A stretch of DNA of 64,000 nt, taken from Vicia villosa (Eukaryota; Streptophyta; Magnoliopsida; Fabales; Fabaceae). Under the pieces are notes generated by a model. It did no database searches, had not been told where the DNA came from, and was given only the letters and a program-made list of their open reading frames with translations. Both the position numbers and the translations under genes were made by a program. The stretch is from contig NW_026705004.1 of the NCBI RefSeq assembly GCF_029867415.1, positions 356,001 to 420,000 on the forward strand, given 5' to 3'. Shown one piece after another: positions 1 through 10,904 of the stretch (positions are counted from its first letter, which is position 1; each line of letters begins with the position of its first letter).

Positions 1-3000
1 ATGCTGCAATGTTGACAAGCTACATTGGTACACTTGTTCGTTTGCATATTCCAATCTCCGTATCTAAATGGAATCTGAAAAGCAAACCGTTGGACGATAA
101 AAAAGATATGATTTGGTTTGAGCTTAAGGTATCATATATGGTTGTTGTTATTATCTTGACGATAATTTGTTTAAATTACTTATACTAACACACACTATGC
201 GTATGTTTTTTCGCAGAGGTCTTTTAACATACCAGATGAGCGTAAATGCTACATACTTGGTTTGGCTGGAAAAAGATATAGAGGGTGGAAAGCTTTTTTA
301 ACAAACACCTATCTTAAGGATAAAGAAGGAAACTTTCTTGAAGAGGCCCCGAGACGTCCAAAAAAGTATGAGATCTTCATTAAAGAAAAAGATTGGGCTG
401 AGTTTGTAAATCAAAGAGATGAAGCTTTCCGAAAAAGGAGTGTCACAAATAGGGCGAGAGCATCAAAACCCGGGTATCCATACAAAAAAGGGCGTTTGGG
501 ATATGCACGCTTAGAGGAAAAAATTGTAAGTAAATAGAAATGCTACGTTCTTATTAATTGTCAAACTATGTTGTAATTGACGATTTTATCATTTGTGACA
601 ATGCATAGTTAGAGGAGACGAAAAGTGAGGAAACCTCACTTCCAGTACATGTGTTGTGGAAGGAAGCTCGTGTGGGCAAGAAATGAGCTTTTGATCCCGA
701 TGTTCAAAAAGTTTATGATGAATGTGTAAGTATAACAATGTGTCTTTAATTAAATCAAATGTTTATTAATATATAATTGATTTTTTATCTCCACTAATAA
801 TTTTTGAAATGTAAATGAATTACAGAGACCATGTCGCAATCGGTATCCACCGGTGAGGACCAGGATAATAGGAGCGTACTTAGTAGAGCACTAGATGTTC
901 CTGAGTATCCCGGTCGGGTGAGGGGTAAAGGTCATGGTGTGACTCCAACCTCTTTCTATAAGCATTCTAGGAGAAGAAATCCTACCAATGTAGAAGTGTT
1001 GCAAAAATTCCAGGAATTACAAGCACAAGTCTCTGAATTGCAAAGAGATAAAGAGATGTATATGAGAGAAAAGTGCAATACTTCATCTGTGAAAGAAACT
1101 AGTGATAAAGCTAGTATCAACTGTCAAAGAAAATTTCCCGAGGTAATTATAAATTCTTTTTTCTTACAATTGTTCTATTTTATTAATGATAATGACTCTA
1201 TATTTATTATTGGTTTAGGGCATTTCATCTTGCCAACTGTACTTATCGTCACCGAATTATCGCCTAGTTGGCAAGGGAAAAGTGCACAACACTTTGAGAG
1301 ATTTACTTCACCATAGACCGCTCCCGGATGGTCACATGAAAGTATCAGTTGATGTTGTATTAGATCATGATGCGGTGCTACCGGTACCTGACATGGTCTC
1401 AGAGACAACATTGTTGCGAGATACAATAGGGTCATTTGTTGCATGGCCCTCGGAGCTCATTATCATTGGTGATGAGGTATGTTGAAAACCATTATGAATC
1501 AGTTATTTTTTGAATGTCAATTCTGAACCGTTGCGTTAATTATTTTTTACATGATAATTTTAGACTGCTCCTACAAAACCCGCAATTAAGGGTAAAGGGA
1601 TTTTGCAGGAGGACGAGTCTGTTGCATCACTAAAAGAGGTACATTTAAAGTGTTAATATATGATCTGAATCTAAAACTGTATGATTTTATAATTTACCTA
1701 AGTTATATGACTTTTAGGTATCTGCTCGGGGGTCACAACAAGTGACGCAGCAAGTTCGTAGCGTACCACCCAAGGAAAAGGGTCCTCCGAAGCCAGGGGC
1801 AAAAATAGCTGCTTTTGCGCCTCGATACCGGCATACGCTCGGAAAACTTATTAATATGTCAGATTTGACGACAGGTGCTTTCTGTGAAATTAATATGGAT
1901 GAAGTTGTCTTTGGTATTGAATTCCTCGAAAATGTTGCACTAGATGACATGCATGAGATTTTTTCGCATGACCAACTAGGCGTCGGTAATATTCACTCAT
2001 ACATCCGGTAATCCGATGAATATATTATTTAATTAGTTGAACAATTTATTTACACATTTCAATGAAAATAATCTAATGTTTTTTATGTTTTTATTTAAGG
2101 TTGTTGTATGACAAAGTGTTGCGCGGGACTGAATTGTCAAATAGATTCCATTTCGTGTCTTCCGCCCATTGCAACGGACAGACAATTGCTACGGAACCAG
2201 AATCAGTCAGCGCTTAGTCGATAGATTCCTGACCACCGACAATACAGAAAGCCTGTTTCTTTGGGCGTATAATACCCGACTAGTAGGATTAGTTTCTCAT
2301 TCTTGGTTCATCTAATCTTTGTTTCTTTTGCGTAGCAAAATTTTCATATAAAATTTTGTTTTAATTTATAGAGCACACTAGTTGTTGCTTGCTATCAACC
2401 CTATAAGAGAAGTGGTATATTTTCTAAATTTGGTAGATGGTGAGTGGACCAATAATCCGGCTATGAAGTCAATGATTGATACGTAAGTGAGATCGTACTA
2501 AATATTCGTGTATATTTATATATTTAATTATTTGTGGGATTGATCTAAATATATGCTTTTATATTTTTGTTAGATCAATACAAGTGTTCCGAAGTCAAAG
2601 AGACGCACAGGTATCCCAGACTAAATGAAACAACATTACTTGGATCAAAGTGCAGGTACATTAATTTTCACAATTTTGCTTATAATAGTTATGTTACTTG
2701 ATAAAACAAGACAACTATAAAATCTTATTTGTTTTTCTATGTAGTGTCCGCAACAGCGAAACAGTTATGATTGCGGATACTTTGTTTTGAGGTTTTTGAA
2801 AGAAATCCTTCAAACGAATCAATTAGAGATTCCAATCACGGTATGGATTTATAACTTAAGATAATTTCTTATAATTTATTACATTTAACTAAATCATTCA
2901 TATTATGTTTTTGTTATGTAGTACTTTGATGACTTCTTTGCTGCTTCTTACACGAGACTTAAGTTGGAAGAAATCAAAGAGGAATTGTGTCAATTTTATA

Positions 3001-3020
3001 TTCAGCAACTATTCATATAA
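1..3020 (+). pseudogene. Decayed CACTA-associated gene: Transposase_24-like region and C-terminal Ulp1-like cysteine protease
   Basis: Spliced exons can be followed by GT..AG borders: 1-128, 217-525, 609-725, 826-1142, 1219-1476, 1564-1638, 1718-2007, from 2100, from 2372, and on to the stop at 3018-3020. The start is upstream of the window. Exons 1-4 resemble plant Transposase_24 (Ptta/En/Spm) proteins and end in a coiled coil. The last exons resemble the Ulp1 (C48) protease domain, including QRNSYDCGYFVLRF with the catalytic Cys codon at 2772-2774. Damage seen: TGA at 684-686, where CGA would fit a CpG transition; a frameshift near 2205; TAG at 2379-2381 directly after the catalytic His codon, where Trp is usual; TGA at 2626-2628. 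The protein is therefore dead. Ulp1 enzymes cleave SUMO-type conjugates; the role of the transposon copies is unknown. Confidence 0.8.
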
Positions 3021-3586
3021 GTAAATACATTATTGTGTGAAAAGTTTTAAGAATACATTACTGTGTGGCGGAATCTGATAATGACTTTGTGTTTGAGTTT
3101 CTTTGGTGGATTTTGGTTCATTTTGCTTAATATTAGTTGACGATGATGACGTTGTTATATGAATCAAGTTTGTTTTTGTTGTTGTTAAGTGGTGCTGATA
3201 GTTTGATTTGAGACTGGATTGATGACACGTTACATTGGTGGATTGAGTTGCAAATCACATGAAATTGTTGCTAATAATATTGTTGATGTTACCGAATGAC
3301 AATTTGTTTTCTTGGAAAATTTGAAGTATAGATGTTAGAGCCTTTAATTGTGTTTGAGCAAAGTTAGTTTAATTGACCGTGTTGTTCTGTTCATAATTTG
3401 CAGGACCAGGACCATGCGCTCGTCGGATTTTTTACATTTCGGGCTTATATTCTAATTTAGTTATTGTTAGAGATGAGTTAGTTATATGTATCAGATTTAG
3501 TTTGTTTGAGATGAGTTAGTTACATGTGAATTGAACTATAATGGTGTATATATATTATTTTGGATTATAATGGTATTATATTGGTA
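3021..3586. other. Non-coding DNA after the Ulp1-like pseudogene
   Basis: This is AT-rich sequence with TG-rich and TTAG-rich runs and no convincing reading frame. It is probably the 3' untranslated and subterminal part of the CACTA element, broken by the copia insertion at 3592. Confidence 0.5.
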
Positions 3587-3591
3587 TATAA
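3587..3591. repeat. Target-site duplication TATAA, left copy
   Basis: The five bases directly before the left copia LTR are TATAA. The same five follow the right LTR at 34855-34859. Five-base duplications are standard for copia integrase, and the match proves that both LTRs come from one insertion. Confidence 0.9.
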
Positions 3592-4753
3592 TGAAGGATA
3601 GAAAAACACTTAGAAAGGGGGGGTTTGAATAAGTGTAGTTTCAAAAACTCGTAAGATAAAAATAATTTGCACAAGTATTTTTATCCTGGTTCGTTGTTAA
3701 CTAAACTACTCCAGTCCACCCTATACAAGGTGATTTACCTCAACTGAGGATTTAATCCACTAATCACACGAGATTACAATGGTTTTCCACTTAGACAACT
3801 TCTAAGTCTTCTAGAGTCTTCTGATCACAACTTGATCACTCTAGGAACAACTGCTTAGAGACCTTCTAAGACTTCTCTAGAGTATACTGATCACAACCCG
3901 ATCACTCTAGTCCTTTACAATTTAATGTAAACAAATTCTAAGAGTATTACAATTGCTTCTTAAAAGCGATAATCACAAACTGTGATATTTCTCTTACAGA
4001 TTTAAGCTTAGACTCACTAAAGTATTACGACAGTAATGTAGTGAGGTTGAAGATGAAGTTTGATAGCTTTTGAAGTGAACAGCAAGATAGTATCAGAGAT
4101 AGTTCAGAATTCGTTCAAAGTGCGTCCAAAACTCGTAACCTTGCTTCTCATCAGAACTTCATATTTATAGGCGTTTTGAGAAGATGACCGTTGGGAGCAT
4201 TTAATGCTTTGCGTATTCCGTACAGCATTGCATTTAATGTTTCACTCTTTTGTCAACTACCTCGAGCCTTGCGTTTGCTGTGACTACTGACGTTGCAGTT
4301 AATAGCTTCTAACGTTCCTTTTGTCAGTCAGCGTAGCTTGCCATCTAGTACTTGATTCTGATTTGTTCTTTGTAAATACTACGTTGAATATCATCAGAGT
4401 ACAAACAGCTTGGTGCAGAGCATCTTCTGATCTTCTGATCTTGATATGCTTCTGAGCGTGATTCCATGACTTCAGTGCTTCTGCTTCTGAACTCAAGTTC
4501 TTCTGATGCTTCTAATAGACCATGTTCTGATTCTGCTTGACCATCTTCTGATGTCTTGCCAGACCATGTGCTGAAGTTGCATACTGAACCTTCTGAGTCA
4601 AAGCTTCTTAGCGCTGATTTGTGCATACTCTTTATATATTTCCTGAAAAGGAAATTGCATAGGATTAGAGTACCACATTATCTTGAGCAAAATTCATATA
4701 CATTGTTATCATCAAAACTAAGATTATTGATCAGAACAATTCTTGTTCTAACA
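3592..4753 (-). repeat. Copia LTR, left copy (3' LTR of the element)
   Basis: The LTR is 1162 bp, reading TGAAGGATAG at its left and CTAACA at its right edge. A minus-strand TATAAATA lies at 4162-4169, matching 34263-34270 in the other LTR. The sequence is rich in CAGAA and TTCTGA hexamers, as is the rest of this family. Reading frames inside are not supported as genes. Confidence 0.9.
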
Positions 4754-4768
4754 ATCTCCCCCTTTTTG
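4754..4768 (-). promoter_or_regulatory. Polypurine tract of the copia element
   Basis: The plus strand reads ATCTCCCCCTTTTTG directly after the LTR, so the minus strand carries AAAAAGGGGGAGAT just before the 3' LTR. This is the expected plus-strand primer for reverse transcription. The second SIRE-type element has nearly the same tract at 44742-44757. Confidence 0.85.
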
Positions 4769-6011
4769 ATGATGACAAAAACATATATAAATGATATGAA
4801 TTTGCAATCAGAATAACAGACGGCAAAAGACAATTACACCGTTATAGCATAAGCATATAAACATAATGTGAATGTGTCTCCCCCTGAGATTAACAATCTC
4901 CCCCTGAAATTAATACTAGAAGAATTTTATAAATAAAAGACTTCCCTGAGTATTTCAGTAGAGACAATCACATATGCTTGAACTTCAGAACATTCACTGC
5001 TTCTGATTTCTGCTTCCATAGGACAGCTTCAGAACATTGAATTTCTTTAGATCCTCAGAACATTCACAGCTTCTGATTCCTGCTTCCATCGGACAGCTTC
5101 AGAACTTGAATTTCTTTGATCCTCAGAACATTCACAGCTTCTGATTCTTGCTTCCATCGGACAGCTTCAGAACTTGAATTTCTTTGATCCTCGGAACATT
5201 CACAGCTTCTGATTCTTGCTTCCAGCGGATAGCTTCAAAGCTTGAATTTCTTCTTGAATTAATCCATGCTAGATTGTATCAGAACATTGTTGAATGTACT
5301 TGAGCATCTTCAGAGCATCTTCTACATTCTGAAATGTTACAGAACAAACTCCACAACAAAAGTTGTAGCATGAATAAATCATAACTTATCACATATATAT
5401 ATATATATATCAGAACATACACAATGCATCAAATTATATATGATAAGATATAGGATTATCAGAACATGTTAAGGACAGAAAATAATTTAATGCATATTCT
5501 ATTAGAATATCATCACACTTCTTTCTTCCTGCTTCTGATTCTGAAGCTTCATAGCACTCAGCTTGCTTCAGTTTCCATGAGCATATTCCTTTTACAGAAT
5601 TTGCGATTCCTCATGATTTTGCTTCTAATGTTGAGCCTCAATCCTGCAAAACAACTTAGAAACATATGAAGCTTGCAGCTTCTGTTAGTAATGTGGGGGC
5701 TTTCTTCCCAGCAACTGCTAATATAAATCAAATCATTTATCACTATTTCTCCCCCTTTTTGTCATAACATCAAAAAGAATGTAAAAGATTCAGATGTAAC
5801 CACAGGACAAATGGAAAGAGAACCAAATAGTCATTGATAAAATAAGCAGAAGTACAAGAGTTATGCAGAAAAAGCTTTTCATTGATTAAACCAACAGAAT
5901 TACAAAAGAAGTATGCTGAATAAGCAGATGCAGCAACCAAAGAAAACTACAAAGACCAAAGACTAAGACCCTAACCTAGACAAAATCTGCGCCAGTATGT
6001 CATGAATCCGG
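4769..6011 (-). other. Copia 3' untranslated region with extra polypurine-like tracts
   Basis: No credible coding sequence is present. Besides the 68-bp repeat it has three more copies of the purine-tract motif (plus-strand CTCCCCCTG near 4879 and 4899, and TCTCCCCCTTTTTG near 5749) and a short AT run near 5394-5411. Confidence 0.6.
4988..5262. repeat. Tandem repeat, about four copies of 68-70 bp
   Basis: A unit starting GAACATTCACAGCTTCTGAT begins at 4988, 5058, 5126 and 5194 with a few substitutions per copy. It lies in the copia 3' untranslated region between the extra ORF and the 3' LTR. Confidence 0.85.
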
Positions 6012-6961
6012 TCAGTGATCTTCTGGAAGGTCTTCAGCCTCAGCATATTCTGGCTCGGGCAACACAGAAGCTCCAACTTCCAATGCCTGAAGAATAGTTG
6101 CAAGGTTTGTTGGAAGAATTGGACCAGCAACTTCTGCATGATAAACCACTTCTGGAAAGACCATGTGAGGAGCGCTTTCAGAAGGGTTCATTCTGAACCA
6201 ATTGAACAGCCATTGAAAATCTCCAGTCAGCACTGGAAACCTTGGTCTCCATACCACAATGTCTCTGCAGGGGTTTCTTCTTCCATCTCATCTGCAGGTA
6301 TCCTCTCTTCAAGAACTCTTCTGTTCCTGATTAGATAGTGATAGCTGCTTTCACCAACTTCCAAGAGAAGACCACGAGCACCAGGTGCTTCAGTCATGAT
6401 CCTTCTCTGGACATCCGTAGCCCTAACCAGAAAATCCTGGAGAAAGGTGTCCCAGAGGTTGCAGGTAGCGTACTCATCCAGATGATTAAGGTGAGCAGCA
6501 CCCAGAATCTCCAACCAGCTATTTACATCTGAGTGTAAAAGCTCTAGATAAGCATGAGTGGTAGGTGTAGGAGGGTTGACTGTGAATCTGGAGTCAGGAA
6601 ACACAAAACTGTAGGGGTTAGGTGTTCTGGTGGGAAAAGGGTGTGAGAGCGGTGAGGAGATATCTGTGAGATGGGTAGAGGGAGAAAGGATATCAGATGG
6701 TGAAGATGGTGGTTCCAGAGAGGTGAAAGAAAAAGAAGAGGTGGTGGAGGTCTTTGAAGAGGGAGGTGATTCAGGGATACCTTCAAGGGGTTGATACACA
6801 CGTCTAGAGTAGTTTCCAGACATCATAGCTTCAAAAGAATTCACCTTGAGAGGATCGTAGGTGATCCTTACCCTTTTTGGTTTGTTTTCAGGTTCATCAG
6901 ATGCCATTCTCTTTTGTTTGCGGTCAGTTTCTTGATTTGGTGAGCTTGACGAAGGATTCAT
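6012..6961 (-). pseudogene. Extra ORF downstream of copia pol (env-like position), frameshifted
   Basis: The frame from 6961 down to 6227 encodes 244 residues starting MNPSSSSPNQ. A second frame continues the same protein down to 6012 for about 80 residues, so a frameshift near 6240 splits an ORF of about 320 codons. The N-terminal 110 residues are rich in Ser, Pro and Lys/Arg, including KPKRVR, a possible nuclear signal. The rest looks folded and acidic towards the end. I see no transmembrane segment or signal peptide, so an envelope function is not supported. SIRE-lineage elements often carry an additional ORF here; its role is unknown. The upstream leader looks like that of a plant gene. 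Confidence 0.65.
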
Positions 6962-7007
6962 GGTGACTTTGCAGATAGTGAGAACCGCTAGGGTTTATGA
7001 TATGAAT

Positions 7008-7065
<58 letters not shown>

Positions 7066-7160
7066 CAAAAAAGGAAACTAAATGCAAGAAAGAGAAATAT
7101 AAGAGGGAAAGAAGCGTTTGAAGAATATAAAAGAAAAAAAATAAACTGAAATGATGAATA
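6962..7160 (-). promoter_or_regulatory. Plant-gene-like leader of the extra ORF: telo-box, CT tract, TATA-like site
   Basis: Read on the minus strand toward the ATG at 6961 there is a TATA-like CTTATATTTC near 7095-7105, then a perfect CT microsatellite (7012-7062), then AAACCCTAGCGG (a telo-box) about 40 bases before the start codon. CT tracts and telo-boxes are common in plant 5' leaders. Promoter activity is inferred. Confidence 0.4.
7012..7062. repeat. (GA)n microsatellite, about 51 bp
   Basis: An uninterrupted GA dinucleotide run lies between the extra ORF of the copia element and its pol end. Confidence 0.97.
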
Positions 7161-7415
7161 GCATTTAATGTTACGTGACACGAGGAGAGAGAAATTATGA
7201 CAAATGAAGTGATAGAACAGTTACCTAGGAAAGGCGCCTCCTCAACTGCACGCATGCTTGTCCAAATAGGGTAGACACGTGTTACCATCTGGAAAGCTAG
7301 ATACAGCTGTATTTACGAGTCACTACTTCTAATTGATTTAAGATCAGAACTTCTTATAAAACATTAATCCAATCTCATTTCAGAAGATAGCCATACATAA
7401 GATTTTCTTATCTTC
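7161..7415. other. Copia spacer between RNase H and the extra ORF
   Basis: No reading frame of note. The sequence is ordinary AT-rich DNA between the end of pol (7416) and the leader of the extra ORF. Confidence 0.5.
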
Positions 7416-8475
7416 TCATTCTGGGCATAAATCCATACTGATATTCTTCAGAATGAACTTAAACTTATCTTCAGCTAGGGGTTTTGTAAAGATATCAGCC
7501 CACTGATGGTCTGTATCCACAAAGTTTAAAGATAAAACACCCTTCTGAACATAGTCCCTTATGAAATGATTTTTAATCTCAATGTGTTTAGCTTTTGAAT
7601 GTAAGATAGGATTCTTAGATAAACATATAGCAGAAGTATTATCACAGAAGATAGGAATGTTATTCTCAAACATTTGATAATCTTTTAACTGACTTATCAT
7701 CCAGAGCATTTGTGTGCTACAACCAGCAGCAGCAACATATTCTGCTTCTGTTGTTGAAAGAGCAATGGTTGCTTGCTTCTTGCTGTACCAGGAGATTAGG
7801 TGACTTCCAAGAAATTGACAACTTCCAAAAGTACTCTTCCTTTCAATTCTATCTCCAGCATAGTCAGCATCACAGAATCCTACTAAGTTGTATTCTTCAG
7901 ATAATCTGTAGACTAAACCAACATTAGTAGTACCTTTCAAATACCTTAGAATTCTCTTAACAGCAGTTAAGTGAGATTCTCTAGGATCTGATTGGAATCT
8001 AGCACACAAACAAACACTGAACAGAATGTCAGGTCTAGAAGCAGTTAAATATAGAAGAGATCCAATCATACCTCTGTACAACTTCTGATCTACCTTCTTA
8101 CTTACCTCATCCTTACCTAGTATGCATGTTGCTGAATAGATTCTAACCTGGCCACTGGTGCAAAGGTTTCTGTATAGTCAATTCCTTCTTGCTGACTATA
8201 ACCCTGAGCCATCAATCTGGCTTTGTTTCTTACCACTTCACCTTTCTCACTCAACTTGTTTCTGAAAACCCATTTTGTTCCTATAATATTGAATCCTTTA
8301 GGTCTTGGAACAAGATCCCAAACATCATTCCTTGTAAACTGATTTAACTCTTCTTGCATGGCAATTATCCAGTCTGTATCCTCTAGAGCTTGATCAACAG
8401 AAGTTGGCTCGATCAGAGAAACCAGACCTAATTGACATTTAGTATTGTTCTTGAGGAATGCTCTTGTTCTGATAG
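7416..8475 (-). pseudogene. Copia reverse transcriptase (start only) fused by deletion to RNase H
   Basis: From 8475 down, the minus strand encodes the N-terminal copia RT region ([18 protein letters not shown], then KWVFRNK and [11 protein letters not shown]). At about 8141 this jumps to [20 protein letters not shown], which normally follows the RT palm. The central RT, including the YVDD active site, is gone. The deletion also shifts frame. RNase H follows to 7416 and looks intact, with CDADYAGD, TEAEYVAAA, CDNTSAI and DIFTKPL. The part linking integrase to RT is missing because of the Ogre insertion. Without the palm this copy cannot reverse transcribe. Confidence 0.9.
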
Positions 8476-9012
8476 TGTTATACCCCAAATTTTGCCCGCA
8501 TCTTTTTTCAAGAAAACTCCAATCTGAAAATTAAGAGTCTCATATAATCATGGATTTTTATTTCAACAAATATCCTGACATATGAAATACTTAGTTTTTA
8601 GAATTTTTCTTATACAGTAATTTGGCTTGCAGTTGAATTTATTCTTACGCAAACGCCAAATACTGTTTATTACTTCACAAATGCTATTTTATTTATTTAC
8701 AGATAAATAGTACTGACACAATTGGTACAGAGTTAAATCTTTTTGCAGGCGCAAAATCAGGAAACTCAGACTGTACTGGTAACAAGTAGATTATTATTAT
8801 CTTTTGTTTCCCACTAATTTTTGTACTATATTCCATTATTTTCAAAAATCTTTTCAAATCTCTTTTTCAAAAATCAAATCCTAACTTTATTCTCTACATC
8901 TCTCTTTTTCCCAACACTATCATACACTTTCTTTCAAATCTTACTTCCACTCAAATTCTCCTTTTGTACGGAATCACATCATTCCCCAACGTCTCTATCC
9001 TTCTTTCCACTC

Positions 9013-9020
9013 TATAAATA
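9013..9020 (+). promoter_or_regulatory. TATA box in the Ogre LTR, first candidate
   Basis: TATAAATA lies in a pyrimidine-rich context, 93 bases before the ATG of the small LTR ORF. No ATG occurs between this box and 9113, so a transcript starting about 30 bases downstream would have that ATG as its first. The right LTR has the same box at 25971-25978. Confidence 0.6.
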
Positions 9021-9112
9021 CCTCTCATTTTTTCATAAAAATCTCACATCAAATTCTAATTCATCTCTCAAATTGCTACTTCATAATCCATCCTTTCTTC
9101 TTCCCCGACAAA

Positions 9113-9280
9113 ATGGCGAAGCGGTGGGAAACGTGTTTTCTTATGGTCATCACCATTGCTACGGTGATCATGTCTTTCTTCTGTCTACATAGCCCGGAAC
9201 ACTGTGGACCTGGGATGCTTATGCTCCCAATCATCTACATGTTACTATTTGTAGCATGGGTTATCAATCGTCATTCTTAA
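9113..9280 (+). CDS. Small membrane protein ORF inside the Ogre LTR (55 aa, two predicted membrane spans)
   Basis: ATG in the context ACAAAATGGCG, close to the plant start consensus, opens 55 codons ending TAA at 9278-9280. Residues 1-7 are basic and polar. Residues about 8-25 (CFLMVITIATVIMSFFCL) and about 35-51 (MLMLPIIYMLLFVAWVI) are strongly hydrophobic, joined by a short loop with His, Cys, Pro and Gly; the C-terminus is NRHS. I predict a small two-span membrane protein. A TATA box lies 93 bases upstream and it is the first ATG after it. U- and TGTA-rich sequence resembling a plant 3' UTR follows. The copy in the other LTR reads identically. I recognise no family. It might instead be a chance ORF in the leader. 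Confidence 0.5.
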   Translation: MAKRWETCFLMVITIATVIMSFFCLHSPEHCGPGMLMLPIIYMLLFVAWVINRHS

Positions 9281-10896
9281 AATTTGCCGTATTTCTTATT
9301 TCTTAAATGTACCGTTTATTCGTCGTACTGTTCAATATAGTATGTAATATTTGTACTGTCAGTATTAAATGTTGTACTATTTGTCATAATATTGCTTAAT
9401 TACTCAGATAATATTTTGTGTGTTTTCTGCCAGTCAAATATTCATTTTTCTATGCATTAAATGATTTTCAGGGTTATTATCGGTAATTTTGCCCGCATAC
9501 AGTAAATATTAGTTATTTATTATGTCTGTGTTTTTGTTAACAAGTCATGTAAATAAACTTTCATTTTTCACATAAAACAAAAACAAAAACAACAAAAAAA
9601 GAAAATTAACTTTGACTGTTGATTTTTCACTCTAACTGCTACGTCAATACCTGAACAGTCAGTTGACAGCCAAACTGCTGGCAGTACAATTCTCAGTGTT
9701 TTGTACCATCAATCAAATAAATCTTTTACAATTCAAAATTCCAAGATTTTTGTTCTAGAAGTCTTCTGAATATCACGCGATTAGCAGAGACTCAACACTG
9801 CACAAAAATCAGGTACGCTTAACTATCTTCTACACAAACAGTCCCTGACTAGGGTTTTCTTGTTTTTACAGGAGAAACAAGTTTTTGAGACCTCAAATGG
9901 ATTTCATGCACATCCATATATCTCAAAGTACCATCATACAAATTTTCAAACTTCAATTCACTCAGACGCACCGTCAGCAGCTCAAACAGTCAACAGACGA
10001 CCCGTTTGACCAAAAAGTCAACAGACAGTCAAAAATAAAAGTTTTTTGTCAAAGTCCATATTTTGTCAAAGGATTCATCATTTGATCATTGGATGATCAT
10101 AATTCATCAAGGAAAGATCAAAAATCAACAAAACCCTAAGATTCAAAATTAGGGTTTTTGCCTGAAAAGTCAACTCAACTTTGACTGGTCATAACTCTCT
10201 CATCCTTCATCCAAAAAATTCAAACCAAAGCTCATTTTGAAGGAAATTCAATTATCTTTCAAATGCAATTGATCTCATGGTCATTGCATTCACCATTTGA
10301 AAAATATGACCAAAGACATTACAGGTCATTTTCAAAGTCAACAAAAAGACACTTTTTTCAAAAGGACACCCAAGGAGCATCAAAAATCATTTTGACATGA
10401 GACCAAAGACATTGGTTAGAGGACTCTTTGAGGTTTCCAAAAAGTGCAAGAACTCCTTCATATGACAAAAATTTAGGGATTTACACCTTGTTGAAGTTGG
10501 CTAAATTTTGGGAAAATGCATGAAACCAACATTGCTCAAAAATGTATTTTTTCCAAATGGGGCCAAGTTTTCATGGTTCAAACATGTTTGCCATGTTATT
10601 ATGGGCCTCCCACGACCAAGACAAAGCCCACACCATTTTTATCCATTTTTGGCTTAATTTTATCTTATTTTAAGATTAAATAAAAAAAGAAAAATGGAAG
10701 GATAATGGATAGCTTGAATTCCAAGCATGACTCATCAAGAGAATCATTCAACTCTGTCCCAAGCCAAAGTACAGCAGAGGGAGAGAAGAAAATCAAGCCA
10801 TAGTGGCTTAAATGCCAAGCTACACATGTGGAAAAAGTCAAGATTCCAACAAAGGCATAAATGCTTCTTAGCTTATCTTCTAAGCACTTCAGTGCT

Positions 10897-10904
10897 TATA
10901 AAAG
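10897..10904 (+). promoter_or_regulatory. TATA box in the Ogre LTR, second candidate
   Basis: TATAAAAG is followed by purine-rich leader-like sequence. The right LTR has it at 27918-27925. It may be the main promoter of the genomic RNA, with the 9013 box serving the small ORF, or the reverse. The sequence alone does not decide. Confidence 0.45.

Noticed and set aside
6012..6961. Envelope glycoprotein in the copia element
   Set aside because: There is no signal peptide, transmembrane segment or glycosylation-rich ectodomain. Only the position is env-like.
6995..7288. ORFs with long Ser-Leu repeats
   Set aside because: They are translations of the GA/CT microsatellite and its flanks.
8821..9192. 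123-codon ORF in the Ogre LTR, repeated at 25779-26150
   Set aside because: It starts upstream of the TATA box and overlaps the 55-codon ORF in another frame. Its composition (Phe, Ser, Leu, Pro) reflects T/C-rich DNA and it has no recognisable domain.
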